Notes: a model not told the origin generated them from the letters alone. A stretch of 64,000 nucleotides of DNA from Maribacter sp. (GCA_011050675.1 DRFI01000020.1:620001-684000), one strand, 5' to 3'; positions 45,824 through 55,213 are shown, numbered from the stretch's first letter. Program-made: numbers and translations.

Positions 45824-47107
45824 TTATTCTTTCTTCGTCTTTAAAAATTGAGGTTTAATTGTCAACTGTACCCAAGCCCAATTCTGACTACTTGCCGCAA
45901 GGTCATCTGTTATCCCTTTTAGCTCATACATACCATCTGCAGCGAACATTTGAGAATAACCAACAGCTAGTCCATACCCATTAAAAGCCTTGGAAAAAAC
46001 CAAATCAATTTCGGTACCCAAAGATTTTTCGCCACTGGGTAGTTCTTGTTCTCCGCTAAAATTTAAGACCTTAATAAGTAAGCTAGATTTCTTTCCTAAA
46101 TCGAATTTAGCGCTTGCGTGAATATCAAACAGACCAACAGAATTGGCATGGTTACCTACGTAGAAATAATCCATAAATCCGTTAAATTTATGATTGGTAC
46201 CATAAAGCGGGAAAAATGCTTCTGTCTTATCTGTAGTATCCGCCTTGTTTCCACTTATAACTTCTGTCCCTAAACCTAACGTTACTTTATCGCTTGCCTT
46301 ATATCCTAAGTCTAGCCCAAACAAATACGTTCCCCCAACTTTCAACTCATTTTGTCTTTCACCTATTTGTAAAAACAAGTTGGCATTTGCGCTAAAACTT
46401 CCTCCTTCATACCCCAAGTGTGTTCCTATAGTTTGTAGGTTACTCACCCCATCTGTTTCTTCTTCGGTATCAAAATTCTGAAAACCATTATTCAAAGCCA
46501 ATATGCTTACCGAGAAATTATCCCATTGTTGTTTGGCGTATAGATATTGCATTGTTTTATAGGTAAAAAATCCTGATGTATTATAGGCTGTTCCTACGGA
46601 TTGAAACCCTGCCGGATTATCAAAATCTTGACTAAAAGCCAGACCTACATCCAACATAAATTTATCTTTCTTATACTTTAAAAGTCCCGCATCATGGTTT
46701 CTACCCTGCTGTGCCCAATCTAGCCCCCCAAAAATACGTTGGTCATCATATGAAATTACTTGTCTACCAAGTTTTGTAGACCAACCCTTGCCTAAACTAA
46801 TGTCTGCCCAAGCTTCAAATACCGCAAAAGAATCGTTTTGATCATCGGGTAGAATTTGCCTGTTTTCTCCCCAAACCATTACATCTTGTATGCTTAAATA
46901 GAATTGATAGGCTTCCGTTTCGTACTTGGCATTTAAACGTGCTCGTGTAGAAATTGCAAATCCTGCGTCTGCAGCATCAGGAATTATACTACCAAAACCA
47001 TGTCTATATTCTGTTCTTGGTCTAAACTGCCCGTCTAAAGTGAATTGAGCATTAGCTATTTGAACACACAGAAAAACAAAGCATGCTATTTTATATGGAC
47101 TTCTCAT
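45824..47107 (-). CDS. Outer-membrane porin, alginate-export-like
   Basis: A 427-residue secreted protein (signal MRSPYKIACFVFLCVQIANAQ) with a beta-barrel pattern. The N-terminal QFRPRTEYRHGFG and ISTRARLNAKYE fit the alginate export family of outer-membrane channels. It is 105 bases downstream of narK on the same strand, so it is likely co-transcribed and could let nitrate or nitrite through the outer membrane; that substrate is inferred from position. Confidence 0.78.
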   Translation of the reverse strand: MRSPYKIACFVFLCVQIANAQFTLDGQFRPRTEYRHGFGSIIPDAADAGFAISTRARLNAKYETEAYQFYLSIQDVMVWGENRQILPDDQNDSFAVFEAWADISLGKGWSTKLGRQVISYDDQRIFGGLDWAQQGRNHDAGLLKYKKDKFMLDVGLAFSQDFDNPAGFQSVGTAYNTSGFFTYKTMQYLYAKQQWDNFSVSILALNNGFQNFDTEEETDGVSNLQTIGTHLGYEGGSFSANANLFLQIGERQNELKVGGTYLFGLDLGYKASDKVTLGLGTEVISGNKADTTDKTEAFFPLYGTNHKFNGFMDYFYVGNHANSVGLFDIHASAKFDLGKKSSLLIKVLNFSGEQELPSGEKSLGTEIDLVFSKAFNGYGLAVGYSQMFAADGMYELKGITDDLAASSQNWAWVQLTIKPQFLKTKKE

Positions 47108-47212
47108 TGATTACTTTTTAGTTTAGAATTATAGATGATTGATAAACCCAGAAATGATATAAGGGTTAATGACTGGTAATTAAAATTATTACGGGTTTCT
47201 TTAATTCGTGTT

Positions 47213-48625
47213 CTAGTCTATACTTGAAAATTTTAACTCACCTAGCATCTCCGCCTTAACAGCTTTTTCGTCGGCTGTAGAAAATTTTATGGCCAAGGTT
47301 GTAAGAGCACTAATAACCACAAACCCACCTATGATAAAATAACCGCTGGAAACTGCACTTGAAGCAGCTGCAGCTTGTGCCGCTTTCATGGCCTCTTCAC
47401 CTAAATTGGCATTTGCCGCTAATGCATTCGTTTCCGCTAAAGACGATTTAGATTTTAATAGAAGTGCTGCTAAAAAAGCACCTACATTACCTCCTGCACC
47501 TACAATACCAGAAATAGAACCAATGGCTTTTTTATTGATAAATGGAACTACAGAGAATGTTGCTCCTTCCGCCATTTGTACTGTAATACTAAAAGCTATT
47601 AAAAATATTATTCCTAGTGCGAAACTAGTTGTCATTGAAAAAACAGAAAGCATGGCGCCTTCTAGGGCAAGTATTACAGTTAAGAACAATACTCTACCTC
47701 GTAGTCCTTTTAATTTACCGAATCGATCACCGAAAAACCCACCCAAAGTACGAGCAAATATGTTCATTAAGGCGAAGGAAAGTACAAGGTTCCCCGCTGT
47801 AGATCTAGTAAGTCCGAATGTATTTTGCAGGTAATCATCCATAGTACCATACACGGTAAGTTCCATTCCAAAAGAGGCTGCATATACTATGAAAAGAATC
47901 CAAACACGGTAATCTTTTAAAACGCTCAAAAATGATTCTTCGTCCTTTTTCAGCTTCGGCATTTTTCCGGCTTCTTTTAATTCTTTGAAGTTGCCTTCTG
48001 GGGTATCTTGTGTAAAAAAATAATAAACAACACCCATTATCATTGCAATTATACCAGCAATAATCATAGAATAACGCCAAGCAAATTCATCAGCTACGCC
48101 AAAACTTACTACTGCAGCAGCAATTAAAGGCATACCTAAACGGTTGGCCCCGCCTCCTAAATTTCCCCAACCTGCAGATGTAGCATTTGCCGTACCCACA
48201 ATATTTGGAGCGAACATGATAGAGGTATGAAATTGAGTGATTACAAATGAGGCTCCAGTAAACCCAATAAATAGCCTACATATTAAGAATTGCATAGGTG
48301 TTTGAACAAAACCAATGAGTATTACAGGAATTGCTCCTAAAATCAACAAATACGTATAACATAATCTAGGACCGTATTTATCACAAAGCTTACCGATTAA
48401 TAATCGTGCAAAAACAGTTCCCGTTACCGCTAGAATTATGGAGTTCCATTTTTGATCAGGTGTTAAACCCAAATCTTTTACCACATCTGGCATAAACGGT
48501 ACAATACCGAACCATGCAAAGAAGCATATGAAGAATGCTATAGAGGTTATCCAAAAAGTACGAATTGGCATACTCTTTAAATCGGTTAATTTTAATGTGG
48601 TCGATTTCTTAGATTTATTTTCCAT
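47213..48625 (-). CDS. narK: Nitrate/nitrite transporter (MFS, NarK/NRT2 type)
   Basis: A 470-residue major facilitator with 12 membrane segments. Both nitrate signatures are present: AGWGNLGGGANRLGMPLI in the fifth segment and SGIVGAGGNVGAFLAALL in the eleventh. It imports nitrate (or exchanges nitrite). Its promoter has an exact -7 element with an operator dyad in place of a -33 element. The porin follows downstream. Confidence 0.95.
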   Translation of the reverse strand: MENKSKKSTTLKLTDLKSMPIRTFWITSIAFFICFFAWFGIVPFMPDVVKDLGLTPDQKWNSIILAVTGTVFARLLIGKLCDKYGPRLCYTYLLILGAIPVILIGFVQTPMQFLICRLFIGFTGASFVITQFHTSIMFAPNIVGTANATSAGWGNLGGGANRLGMPLIAAAVVSFGVADEFAWRYSMIIAGIIAMIMGVVYYFFTQDTPEGNFKELKEAGKMPKLKKDEESFLSVLKDYRVWILFIVYAASFGMELTVYGTMDDYLQNTFGLTRSTAGNLVLSFALMNIFARTLGGFFGDRFGKLKGLRGRVLFLTVILALEGAMLSVFSMTTSFALGIIFLIAFSITVQMAEGATFSVVPFINKKAIGSISGIVGAGGNVGAFLAALLLKSKSSLAETNALAANANLGEEAMKAAQAAAASSAVSSGYFIIGGFVVISALTTLAIKFSTADEKAVKAEMLGELKFSSID

Positions 48626-48656
48626 AATACAGTTGGTTTTAATTAATAAAGATGTA

Positions 48657-48690
48657 CAAACCTACTATATTTAATACGTATTAATACTTA
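48657..48690 (-). promoter_or_regulatory. narK promoter with operator over the -33 region
   Basis: CAAACCTA (48657-48664) reads TAGGTTTG on the minus strand, an exact -7 match. Ten bases upstream lies TACGTAT-TA-ATACTTA (48675-48690), the nitrate dyad with one mismatch. No TTG occurs at the proper -33 place, so the operator occupies that region, as expected for an activator. A lone TACGTAT lies further up at 48715-48721. Nothing else is clear between here and 48874. Confidence 0.7.
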
Positions 48691-48874
48691 GTTTTATAAT
48701 TTTATAAGCCGAAATACGTATTTTTATGTGAATTAAGAATATGAGAGCCTTAAAATATATATTTGATATTTTTAAAAAGAGAATTTTTAGATATCCTTAA
48801 TTTGAGATGTTGAGTTTAAGCTAAACCGATAGTGAATTACGTAGTTCTAAGCAACTATAATCCCGTTTTCTAAA

Positions 48875-49654
48875 TTAAATTTCAGAATGAAGTACCCGCT
48901 GAACTTCCTCTTCAAAAAATGATGGGTGATCCGCAACCACATCACCAATTACAATAATACCAGGCATATTCTTTATAATAGAATTGGTATGGTTACTTAT
49001 AGTATCTAATGTAGCAACAATACAGCGTTCATTTTCTGTAGTACCATTTTGAATAACTGCAACTGGTGTCATTCTACCTCTATATTTACTTACCTCATCA
49101 ACTATTTCGATTAGTTTTCTTACTCCCATTAATATGACCATAGTGGTAGAGGACTTAGCTGCATATTTTAAATCTTGAGAAAATGTGCCATCTCGTTTTG
49201 TAGCGGTCATCACCCAAAAACTACTGCTAACCCCTCTTTTAGTCATAGGTATTCCTTGACTGGAAGGTACTGCTATAGCACTTGAAATTCCTGGTATTAC
49301 GCTTACCGGGATACCAAACGATTCTACATATTCTATTTCCTCATTTGCTCTTCCAAAAACGAACGGGTCTCCTCCTTTCAATCGTACTACATGACCATAT
49401 TTAAATGCGTTTTGTACTATAAGTTCGTTAATTTCATTTTGAGTGTGAGAGTGCTTTCCACACCTTTTTCCAATATATACTCTAGGTATATTAGTACGTA
49501 TTTCAGATAATAGCTCATTACTAATTAGCGCATCATATAAAATGATATCAGCTTCGTTTAAAACCTTTAAACCCCTTACTGTTATTAAGTCTTTAGCACC
49601 AGGACCAGCTCCTACTAAACTTACTTTTGCCGTTTTATCTAATTCCATCTTCAT
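48875..49654 (-). CDS. cobA: Uroporphyrinogen-III C-methyltransferase
   Basis: A 259-residue SUMT that makes precorrin-2 for siroheme, the cofactor of NirB. Motifs are VSLVGAGPGAKDLITVRG at the N-terminus, VRLKGGDPFVFGRANEE and the PGISSAIAVPSSQGIPMTKRG loop. The start is ATG 49654 (49648 is also possible). It is divergent from nirB, with a single TACGTAT half-site (49694-49700) 40 bases upstream. The oxidation and iron steps are supplied by the gene at 55200. Confidence 0.95.
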   Translation of the reverse strand: MKMELDKTAKVSLVGAGPGAKDLITVRGLKVLNEADIILYDALISNELLSEIRTNIPRVYIGKRCGKHSHTQNEINELIVQNAFKYGHVVRLKGGDPFVFGRANEEIEYVESFGIPVSVIPGISSAIAVPSSQGIPMTKRGVSSSFWVMTATKRDGTFSQDLKYAAKSSTTMVILMGVRKLIEIVDEVSKYRGRMTPVAVIQNGTTENERCIVATLDTISNHTNSIIKNMPGIIVIGDVVADHPSFFEEEVQRVLHSEI

Positions 49655-49693
49655 AGTATTTAGCTTTATTAATTATCGATTCAGCAACAAGAA

Positions 49694-49742
49694 TACGTAT
49701 TTATTTTATTATAATCATACAATATATACGTATTAATACGTA
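49694..49742. promoter_or_regulatory. Divergent cobA/nirB control region with a perfect 7-2-7 operator
   Basis: TACGTAT-TA-ATACGTA at 49727-49742 is a perfect 16-bp dyad ending 29 bases before the nirB ATG. A half-site TACGTAT at 49694-49700 lies on the cobA side. The -7 element for nirB is imperfect (for example TAATATTG at 49741-49748). Confidence 0.75.
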
Positions 49743-49771
49743 ATATTGTTGTGTAGCTAAATAGTAAGGAT

Positions 49772-52288
49772 ATGAAAACTATAATTGTTGTCGGTAATGG
49801 AATGGTAGGGTACAAATTCTGTGAGAAGTTTGCTGCACGAGAGGAAAGCAAGCATTTTAAACTGATTGTCTTTGGTGAAGAACCACGTGCTGCTTATGAT
49901 AGAGTACACCTTAGTGAATTCTTTGGTAGTAGAGATGCCAAGGCTTTGGAAATGGCCCCTTTAGAATGGTATGCAGATAATCAAATAGAGTTAATCGTAA
50001 ACGAACGGGTTACGGACATTCATAGGACTAAGAGAACGATTACTACTGCCAGTGAGAAGGAGTTTAGTTATGATTATCTTATTCTAGCCACTGGATCCGC
50101 CCCTTTTGTCCCTCCTATTAATGGTGTAGAGAAAAAAGGTGTTTTCGTTTATAGAACCATAGAAGATCTAGAGGCAATGTTAAATTATGCCGAGGAAATC
50201 AAAAAGACAAAACCGAATGCCAGAGCTGCTGTTTTAGGTGGCGGACTTCTTGGTCTGGAGGCAGGAAAAGCAGTTATGGATATGGGCCTTGAGCCACACG
50301 TTGTAGAGTTTGCTCCCAAACTAATGCCAAGACAATTAGACTCTAGAAGTAGTAATGTACTTCAACTAACCTTAGAAAATATAGGAATATCTATACATAC
50401 CGGTAAAGCTACTAATAGTATAATGGGTAATGGCGCCATAACGGGAATGGATTTTGGTGAGGATGATACACTAGATGTTGATATGTTGGTCATATCCGCA
50501 GGTATTCGCCCGAGAGATGAATTAGGTAAAACTTGTAATCTAGAAATGGGAGTTCGTGGCGGAATTGTGGTTAACGATAAAATGCAAACCTCTGACCCAA
50601 CCATATATGCTATTGGAGAGGTAGCTTTATATAACCATATGATTTATGGTTTGGTTGCTCCTGGTTACGAAATGGCAGAGGTAGCGGTAAACCAAATTCT
50701 TGAAACTAGCGAAGTTGTCATGAAACCTGAAATTGATATGTCTACCAAGCTTAAGCTTATTGGGGTAGATGTTGCCAGTTTTGGTATCCCTTATATGCCA
50801 GCCGAGAAAGGACTTTCCATAATTTACGAGAACAAGACAAAGGGTATTTATAAAAGAATTAATGTAAGTCACGATGGTAAAACTCTTTTAGGTGGAATCA
50901 TGGTGGGTGATGCGGAAGACTATAGTATTCTTCACCAAATGTACCTGAACAATATGCCCCTTCCAGATAATGCGGAAGAACTAATTGTTGGTTCTAGAGG
51001 AGAAGGCGGTTCTGCTTTTGGTAGCGCAATGGACTTACCAGATACAGCCGTAATCTGTTCTTGTGAGGCAGTAACGAAAGGTGCTGTTTGCTGCTCGGTT
51101 ATAGAAGATGGAAATGAAACGATAAAAGACGTCGCAAAGGCTACCAAAGCAGCCACAGGTTGTGGTGGCTGTAAACCAATGGTAGCAGATTTAATAAAGG
51201 AGAGTCTTAAAACATTAGGAAAAACAGTGAAAGAACGTTTATGCGAGCATTTCAATTATTCTCGCCAAGAGCTTTTTGACCTTGCAAAACTTAAAGGTAT
51301 AACTGATTATGACACACTGTTAGATGAAGTTGGTACCGGTAACGGATGCGAAGTTTGTAAGCCTGCAGTAGCTGCCATTTTTGCCAGTCTTTACAATGAA
51401 ACTGCAAACAGACAAGAGTCTATACAAGATACAAACGATAGGTATTTAGCAAATATTCAACGTAACGGTACCTATTCTGTAGTACCAAGAGTTGCAGGTG
51501 GTGAAATTACACCGAAGCAACTAATGGCTATCGGTAGAATTGCCCAAAAATATGATTTGTATACAAAGATTACCGGTGGTCAACGTATAGATATGTTCGG
51601 CGCTAAACTAAATGAACTACCATTAATTTGGGAAGAATTAATAGAAGAAGGTTTTGAAACAGGGCAAGCATACGGAAAATCTTTACGTACTGTAAAAAGT
51701 TGTGTGGGTTCTACTTGGTGCCGTTATGGAATGGATGAAAGTGTAAGCTTCGCTGTGGAAATAGAGCATCGCTATAAAGGTATTCGTTCTCCACATAAAT
51801 TTAAAGGCGGTGTTTCTGGATGTATCCGTGAATGCGCAGAAGCAAGAGGAAAAGATTTTGGCTTTATAGCTGTCGAAGGTGGATGGAACGTTTACGTTGG
51901 CGGTAATGGTGGTGCTACTCCAAAACATGCAATCTTACTAGCCGAAAAAGTAGATAAGGAAACCGCCATAAAATATGTAGATCGCTTTATCATGTTCTAT
52001 ATAAAAACAGCACAGCCATTACAAAGAACTGCCCCATGGTTAGAAAAGCTAGAAGGTGGTATTACCTACTTACAAAATGTAATTATAAATGATTCATTAG
52101 GCATCGTAGCGCAATTGGATACCGAAATGCAAGCCTTGGTAGATTCTTATGTATGCGAATGGAAAGAAGCTGTTGAAACTCCAGAAATTAGAGAACGATA
52201 TACACATTTCGTTAACTCTGAAGAAACGGACAACAACATCGAATTTGTATCATTAAGAGATCAAAAAATGCCTAAAGAATGGGCATAA
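49772..52288 (+). CDS. nirB: Assimilatory nitrite reductase (NADH), large subunit
   Basis: An 838-residue cytoplasmic enzyme reducing nitrite to ammonium. An N-terminal FAD/NADH domain (VVGNGMVGYKF, LGGGLLGLEAGKAV) is followed by two BFD-like cysteine regions (CSCEAV with CGGC; CEVC), the ferredoxin-like half-domain and the siroheme/[4Fe-4S] domain with C-VGSTW-C and C-IRE-C ligands. It leads the operon nirB-nirD-DUF4202-kinase-siroheme dehydrogenase. Confidence 0.97.
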   Translation: MKTIIVVGNGMVGYKFCEKFAAREESKHFKLIVFGEEPRAAYDRVHLSEFFGSRDAKALEMAPLEWYADNQIELIVNERVTDIHRTKRTITTASEKEFSYDYLILATGSAPFVPPINGVEKKGVFVYRTIEDLEAMLNYAEEIKKTKPNARAAVLGGGLLGLEAGKAVMDMGLEPHVVEFAPKLMPRQLDSRSSNVLQLTLENIGISIHTGKATNSIMGNGAITGMDFGEDDTLDVDMLVISAGIRPRDELGKTCNLEMGVRGGIVVNDKMQTSDPTIYAIGEVALYNHMIYGLVAPGYEMAEVAVNQILETSEVVMKPEIDMSTKLKLIGVDVASFGIPYMPAEKGLSIIYENKTKGIYKRINVSHDGKTLLGGIMVGDAEDYSILHQMYLNNMPLPDNAEELIVGSRGEGGSAFGSAMDLPDTAVICSCEAVTKGAVCCSVIEDGNETIKDVAKATKAATGCGGCKPMVADLIKESLKTLGKTVKERLCEHFNYSRQELFDLAKLKGITDYDTLLDEVGTGNGCEVCKPAVAAIFASLYNETANRQESIQDTNDRYLANIQRNGTYSVVPRVAGGEITPKQLMAIGRIAQKYDLYTKITGGQRIDMFGAKLNELPLIWEELIEEGFETGQAYGKSLRTVKSCVGSTWCRYGMDESVSFAVEIEHRYKGIRSPHKFKGGVSGCIRECAEARGKDFGFIAVEGGWNVYVGGNGGATPKHAILLAEKVDKETAIKYVDRFIMFYIKTAQPLQRTAPWLEKLEGGITYLQNVIINDSLGIVAQLDTEMQALVDSYVCEWKEAVETPEIRERYTHFVNSEETDNNIEFVSLRDQKMPKEWA

Positions 52289-52347
52289 TATTAATTTCCA
52301 ACAACACCGCTCAACATAGGAGTTTGAATTAATTAAAAATTAAAATT

Positions 52348-52728
52348 ATGTCTTTATCTGTTTTAAATACGTACGAAAGTGTAACCGAAACTAATGTCAC
52401 AGTCTGGTTCAAAGCAGCACCTACTTCTAGATTTCCTAAAAATGGCGGGGCATGCATAAAATACAAGGACAAACAAATTGCTATTTTCAATTTCACACGT
52501 GAAGGCACTTGGTATGCTTGTCAAAATTTATGTCCGCATAAGATGGAAATGGTACTTTCTAGGGGTATGATCGGAGAAGAGAATATGGAGCCTAAAGTAG
52601 CTTGCCCATTACACAAAAATACCTTTTCGTTAAAAACTGGAGAAAATTTGAATGGCACCTTAGAGGGAATAGCTACCTATCCTATTAAAATAGAGGATGA
52701 CTTTGTGTATGTTGGCTTTTCTGAATAG
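52348..52728 (+). CDS. nirD: Nitrite reductase small subunit (Rieske-like)
   Basis: A 126-residue Rieske-fold partner of NirB. Cluster-binding residues are seen in CQNLCPHKM and CPLHKNTFSL, so it belongs to the group that keeps the [2Fe-2S] ligands, unlike E. coli NirD. It lies 59 bases after nirB. Confidence 0.95.
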   Translation: MSLSVLNTYESVTETNVTVWFKAAPTSRFPKNGGACIKYKDKQIAIFNFTREGTWYACQNLCPHKMEMVLSRGMIGEENMEPKVACPLHKNTFSLKTGENLNGTLEGIATYPIKIEDDFVYVGFSE

Positions 52729-52749
52729 CTTTGAGTAAATAAATGACTT

Positions 52750-53340
52750 ATGGCGATAACGGATAAATTATTAGTAGCATTTCAATATTTTGACGAAGCC
52801 AATAAACAAGATCCCAATACAGAAATCTTTGAAGGAACTACGTATCCAAAAGAAGTATTGTATGGTATTAGAATGACCGAACGCCTTAATGAGTTTAACC
52901 CAAATGCATCTGAAGCTTTACGGTTAACCGCTAGATGTCAACACATCTGTAGATGGGAAATACCAAGGGAGTCATATGAAATGAATCGCGAAGGGTACCT
53001 TAGATGGAGACAAGATCTAAAAAAATTCCACGCGAATAAAGCTGCGGCTATTTTAGAGGAAATTGATTATGATCAAGATACAATCGATAAAGTACGTTTT
53101 CTATTAGAAAAAAAACAGCTGAAGAAAAACGAAGAAACACAAACCTTGGAAGATGTTATCTGCTTGGTTTTTCTAGAGTTTTATTTTGAGCCATTTGCTC
53201 ATAAACATGCAGAAGATAAGACTATAGACATTCTTCAAAAAACATGGAGAAAGATGTCTACAAAGGGGCAAGATGCTGCATTAAAATTACCGCTATCTAA
53301 ATATTCTATAGATTTAATTACCAAGGCGCTACAAGCCTAA
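52750..53340 (+). CDS. DUF4202 protein of the nitrite operon
   Basis: A 196-residue soluble, helical protein of the DUF4202 family. It has conserved His, Cys and Glu residues (RCQHICRWEIPRE near residues 57-69, and FYFEPFAHKHAEDK later) that could form a metal site similar to HD-type proteins. Family members often appear beside assimilatory nitrite or sulfite genes; function unknown. It sits 21 bases after nirD and 22 before the kinase. Confidence 0.8.
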   Translation: MAITDKLLVAFQYFDEANKQDPNTEIFEGTTYPKEVLYGIRMTERLNEFNPNASEALRLTARCQHICRWEIPRESYEMNREGYLRWRQDLKKFHANKAAAILEEIDYDQDTIDKVRFLLEKKQLKKNEETQTLEDVICLVFLEFYFEPFAHKHAEDKTIDILQKTWRKMSTKGQDAALKLPLSKYSIDLITKALQA

Positions 53341-53362
53341 AATAATTTACTACTTATTCTTT

Positions 53363-55213
53363 ATGGCCAATAACGACCACAATATACCATTGGACACGGC
53401 TACCTTTATACGTATACGTAAGTGGTATCTATTGGCTTTGGCCGCCATTGCTATTACCATCATTATTGCCCAAGTACTTATACAATTACACCTAAAAGCG
53501 CAATCTGGAGATTCTCAACTTATAAACATAGCAGGTAGACAACGTGCTTTTAGTCAGAAACTAGTAAAGGAAATGCTGCTCTTAAAAGACAGCAATGATC
53601 CTAGCAAGAAAAAAGTAATACTATCAGAGATTGCCGAGACTCTTAAAGTTTGGAAGGTTTCGCATCAAGGTCTGCATTTAGGTGATGCTTCTTTTAATCT
53701 CCCTTATGAAGATGATTCAAAAATCCGATCACTTTTTAACGAACTTGAGCCGCACCATGCTACTATGGTTAATGCTTTAGAACATATACTTTCGACCCAT
53801 CAACAGAACATTAATACCTCGGTACAGGAAAAAGATATAAATACTCTTTTAGAAAATGAACGTCCGTTTTTGGACATCATGGACCAAATTGTAAATGAAT
53901 ATGACGCCCGTAGTAATGAACAGCTTCAGAAACTAAAACAAAAGGAGTATTGGTTATTGGCTTTTTCGTTATTAATTCTCCTGTTAGAAATCTTCGTAAT
54001 CTTTAGACCATTATCCATCCAAATTAAAAAGACTATTGGCAACCTAATGGGTAAGGATGAGGAATCTAAAGGTCAACTAGAAAAAATTCAAAACCTATAC
54101 GAGGAAAAAGAACAATCCTTAAAAGAGTTACAAGAACTAAATTTCGTTATTGATAACGCCGCACTATTCGCGAGTATACGTAAAGATGGCTCCATTGTCT
54201 TTATTAGTAAAAAGTTTTTAGATCTATTAGACCACGAAACTATACCGGTAAATAAACCTATCTCAGAAATATTAACGACAGAGGAAGGTCAGCAATCTTA
54301 CCTAAAAGAGGTATTGAAAATAAACCGGAAGAACGTTATTCGTAAAGAAGAGTTGCAAGTCGTTACTTCTAAAGGCACCACCATTTGGTTAGATATGTCT
54401 ATCGTACCCATGCATCAATCTACCCTAGAACAAGATATTCTAATTCTATGTTCAGATATTACAGAGCGAAAAGAAAACCAGCTTAAAGTACAAGAACTGA
54501 CCAAACAGAATTTTGAGGAGCGCATGCAGCAAAAAAAGGTGCAAGCAAGCCAAATAGTAGAGGGTCAAGAAGAAGAACGTAAGCGTATTGCTAAAGATAT
54601 TCATGACGGAATAGGACAAATGCTTACTGCCCTTAAATTTAATATTGAGTCTATAGATATTGAGGATAAAGCAAAAACGGGTGAAAAAATCGCTTATTTA
54701 AAAAGCTTGACATCAGACCTAATAAAAGGTGTTAGAACGGCCACCTTTAATCTTACTCCGCCAGAATTAAGTGATCACGGTATATTTCCTGCTATTCATA
54801 AAATGACCACAGAGCTTTCTAAATTAACTGGAAAGAATATCTTGTTCAAAAACAAAACAGATAGTAATTACAGATTCGATTCTCTTGCAGAGACCAATAT
54901 TTATCGTGTTACGCAAGAGGCAGTTAACAACGCCATAAAATATGCCGAAGCCAATTATATTTTGGTTACTTTAAATTACTCGTACCCAATTTTAAGTGTA
55001 GTTATAGATGATGATGGCAAAGGTTTTGACGATACCATTTTAGGACAATTACCAAAAAACAACAGTGATGGTGGTATGGGTCTATTTTTCATGAAAGAAC
55101 GTATTGACTATATTAACGGGCGCTTATTCATAAATTCTGAACTTGGTAAGGGTACGCGTGTCACCATTAATTATAAAACCGAAGAAAACAAAATTTTACA
55201 TGGAACGGAATGA
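53363..55213 (+). CDS. NarX-like sensor histidine kinase
   Basis: A 616-residue membrane kinase. The first membrane segment (about residues 21-42) is followed by DSQLINIAGRQRAFSQKLV, very like the nitrate-binding P-box of NarX/NarQ and PilJ-type sensors. A periplasmic helical domain, a second membrane segment (about 196-218), a coiled coil, a PAS domain (about 255-375) and a HisKA_3/HATPase core follow, with phospho-acceptor His414 in AKDIHDGIGQML and the N-box EAVNNAIKYAEA. HisKA_3 kinases pair with NarL-family regulators, and the one at 45057 is the obvious partner. Its gene overlaps the next by 14 bases. Confidence 0.9.
   Translation: MANNDHNIPLDTATFIRIRKWYLLALAAIAITIIIAQVLIQLHLKAQSGDSQLINIAGRQRAFSQKLVKEMLLLKDSNDPSKKKVILSEIAETLKVWKVSHQGLHLGDASFNLPYEDDSKIRSLFNELEPHHATMVNALEHILSTHQQNINTSVQEKDINTLLENERPFLDIMDQIVNEYDARSNEQLQKLKQKEYWLLAFSLLILLLEIFVIFRPLSIQIKKTIGNLMGKDEESKGQLEKIQNLYEEKEQSLKELQELNFVIDNAALFASIRKDGSIVFISKKFLDLLDHETIPVNKPISEILTTEEGQQSYLKEVLKINRKNVIRKEELQVVTSKGTTIWLDMSIVPMHQSTLEQDILILCSDITERKENQLKVQELTKQNFEERMQQKKVQASQIVEGQEEERKRIAKDIHDGIGQMLTALKFNIESIDIEDKAKTGEKIAYLKSLTSDLIKGVRTATFNLTPPELSDHGIFPAIHKMTTELSKLTGKNILFKNKTDSNYRFDSLAETNIYRVTQEAVNNAIKYAEANYILVTLNYSYPILSVVIDDDGKGFDDTILGQLPKNNSDGGMGLFFMKERIDYINGRLFINSELGKGTRVTINYKTEENKILHGTE

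Noticed and set aside
53409-53420. TACGTATACGTA near the start of the kinase gene
   Set aside because: It lies within the coding frame (codons for Ile-Arg-Ile-Arg), overlaps itself and does not have the 7-2-7 spacing. I treat it as chance.
55143-55199. Upstream extension of the siroheme dehydrogenase frame
   Set aside because: It overlaps the end of the kinase gene from a TTG and encodes unlike residues. The ATG at 55200 precedes the standard N-terminus.
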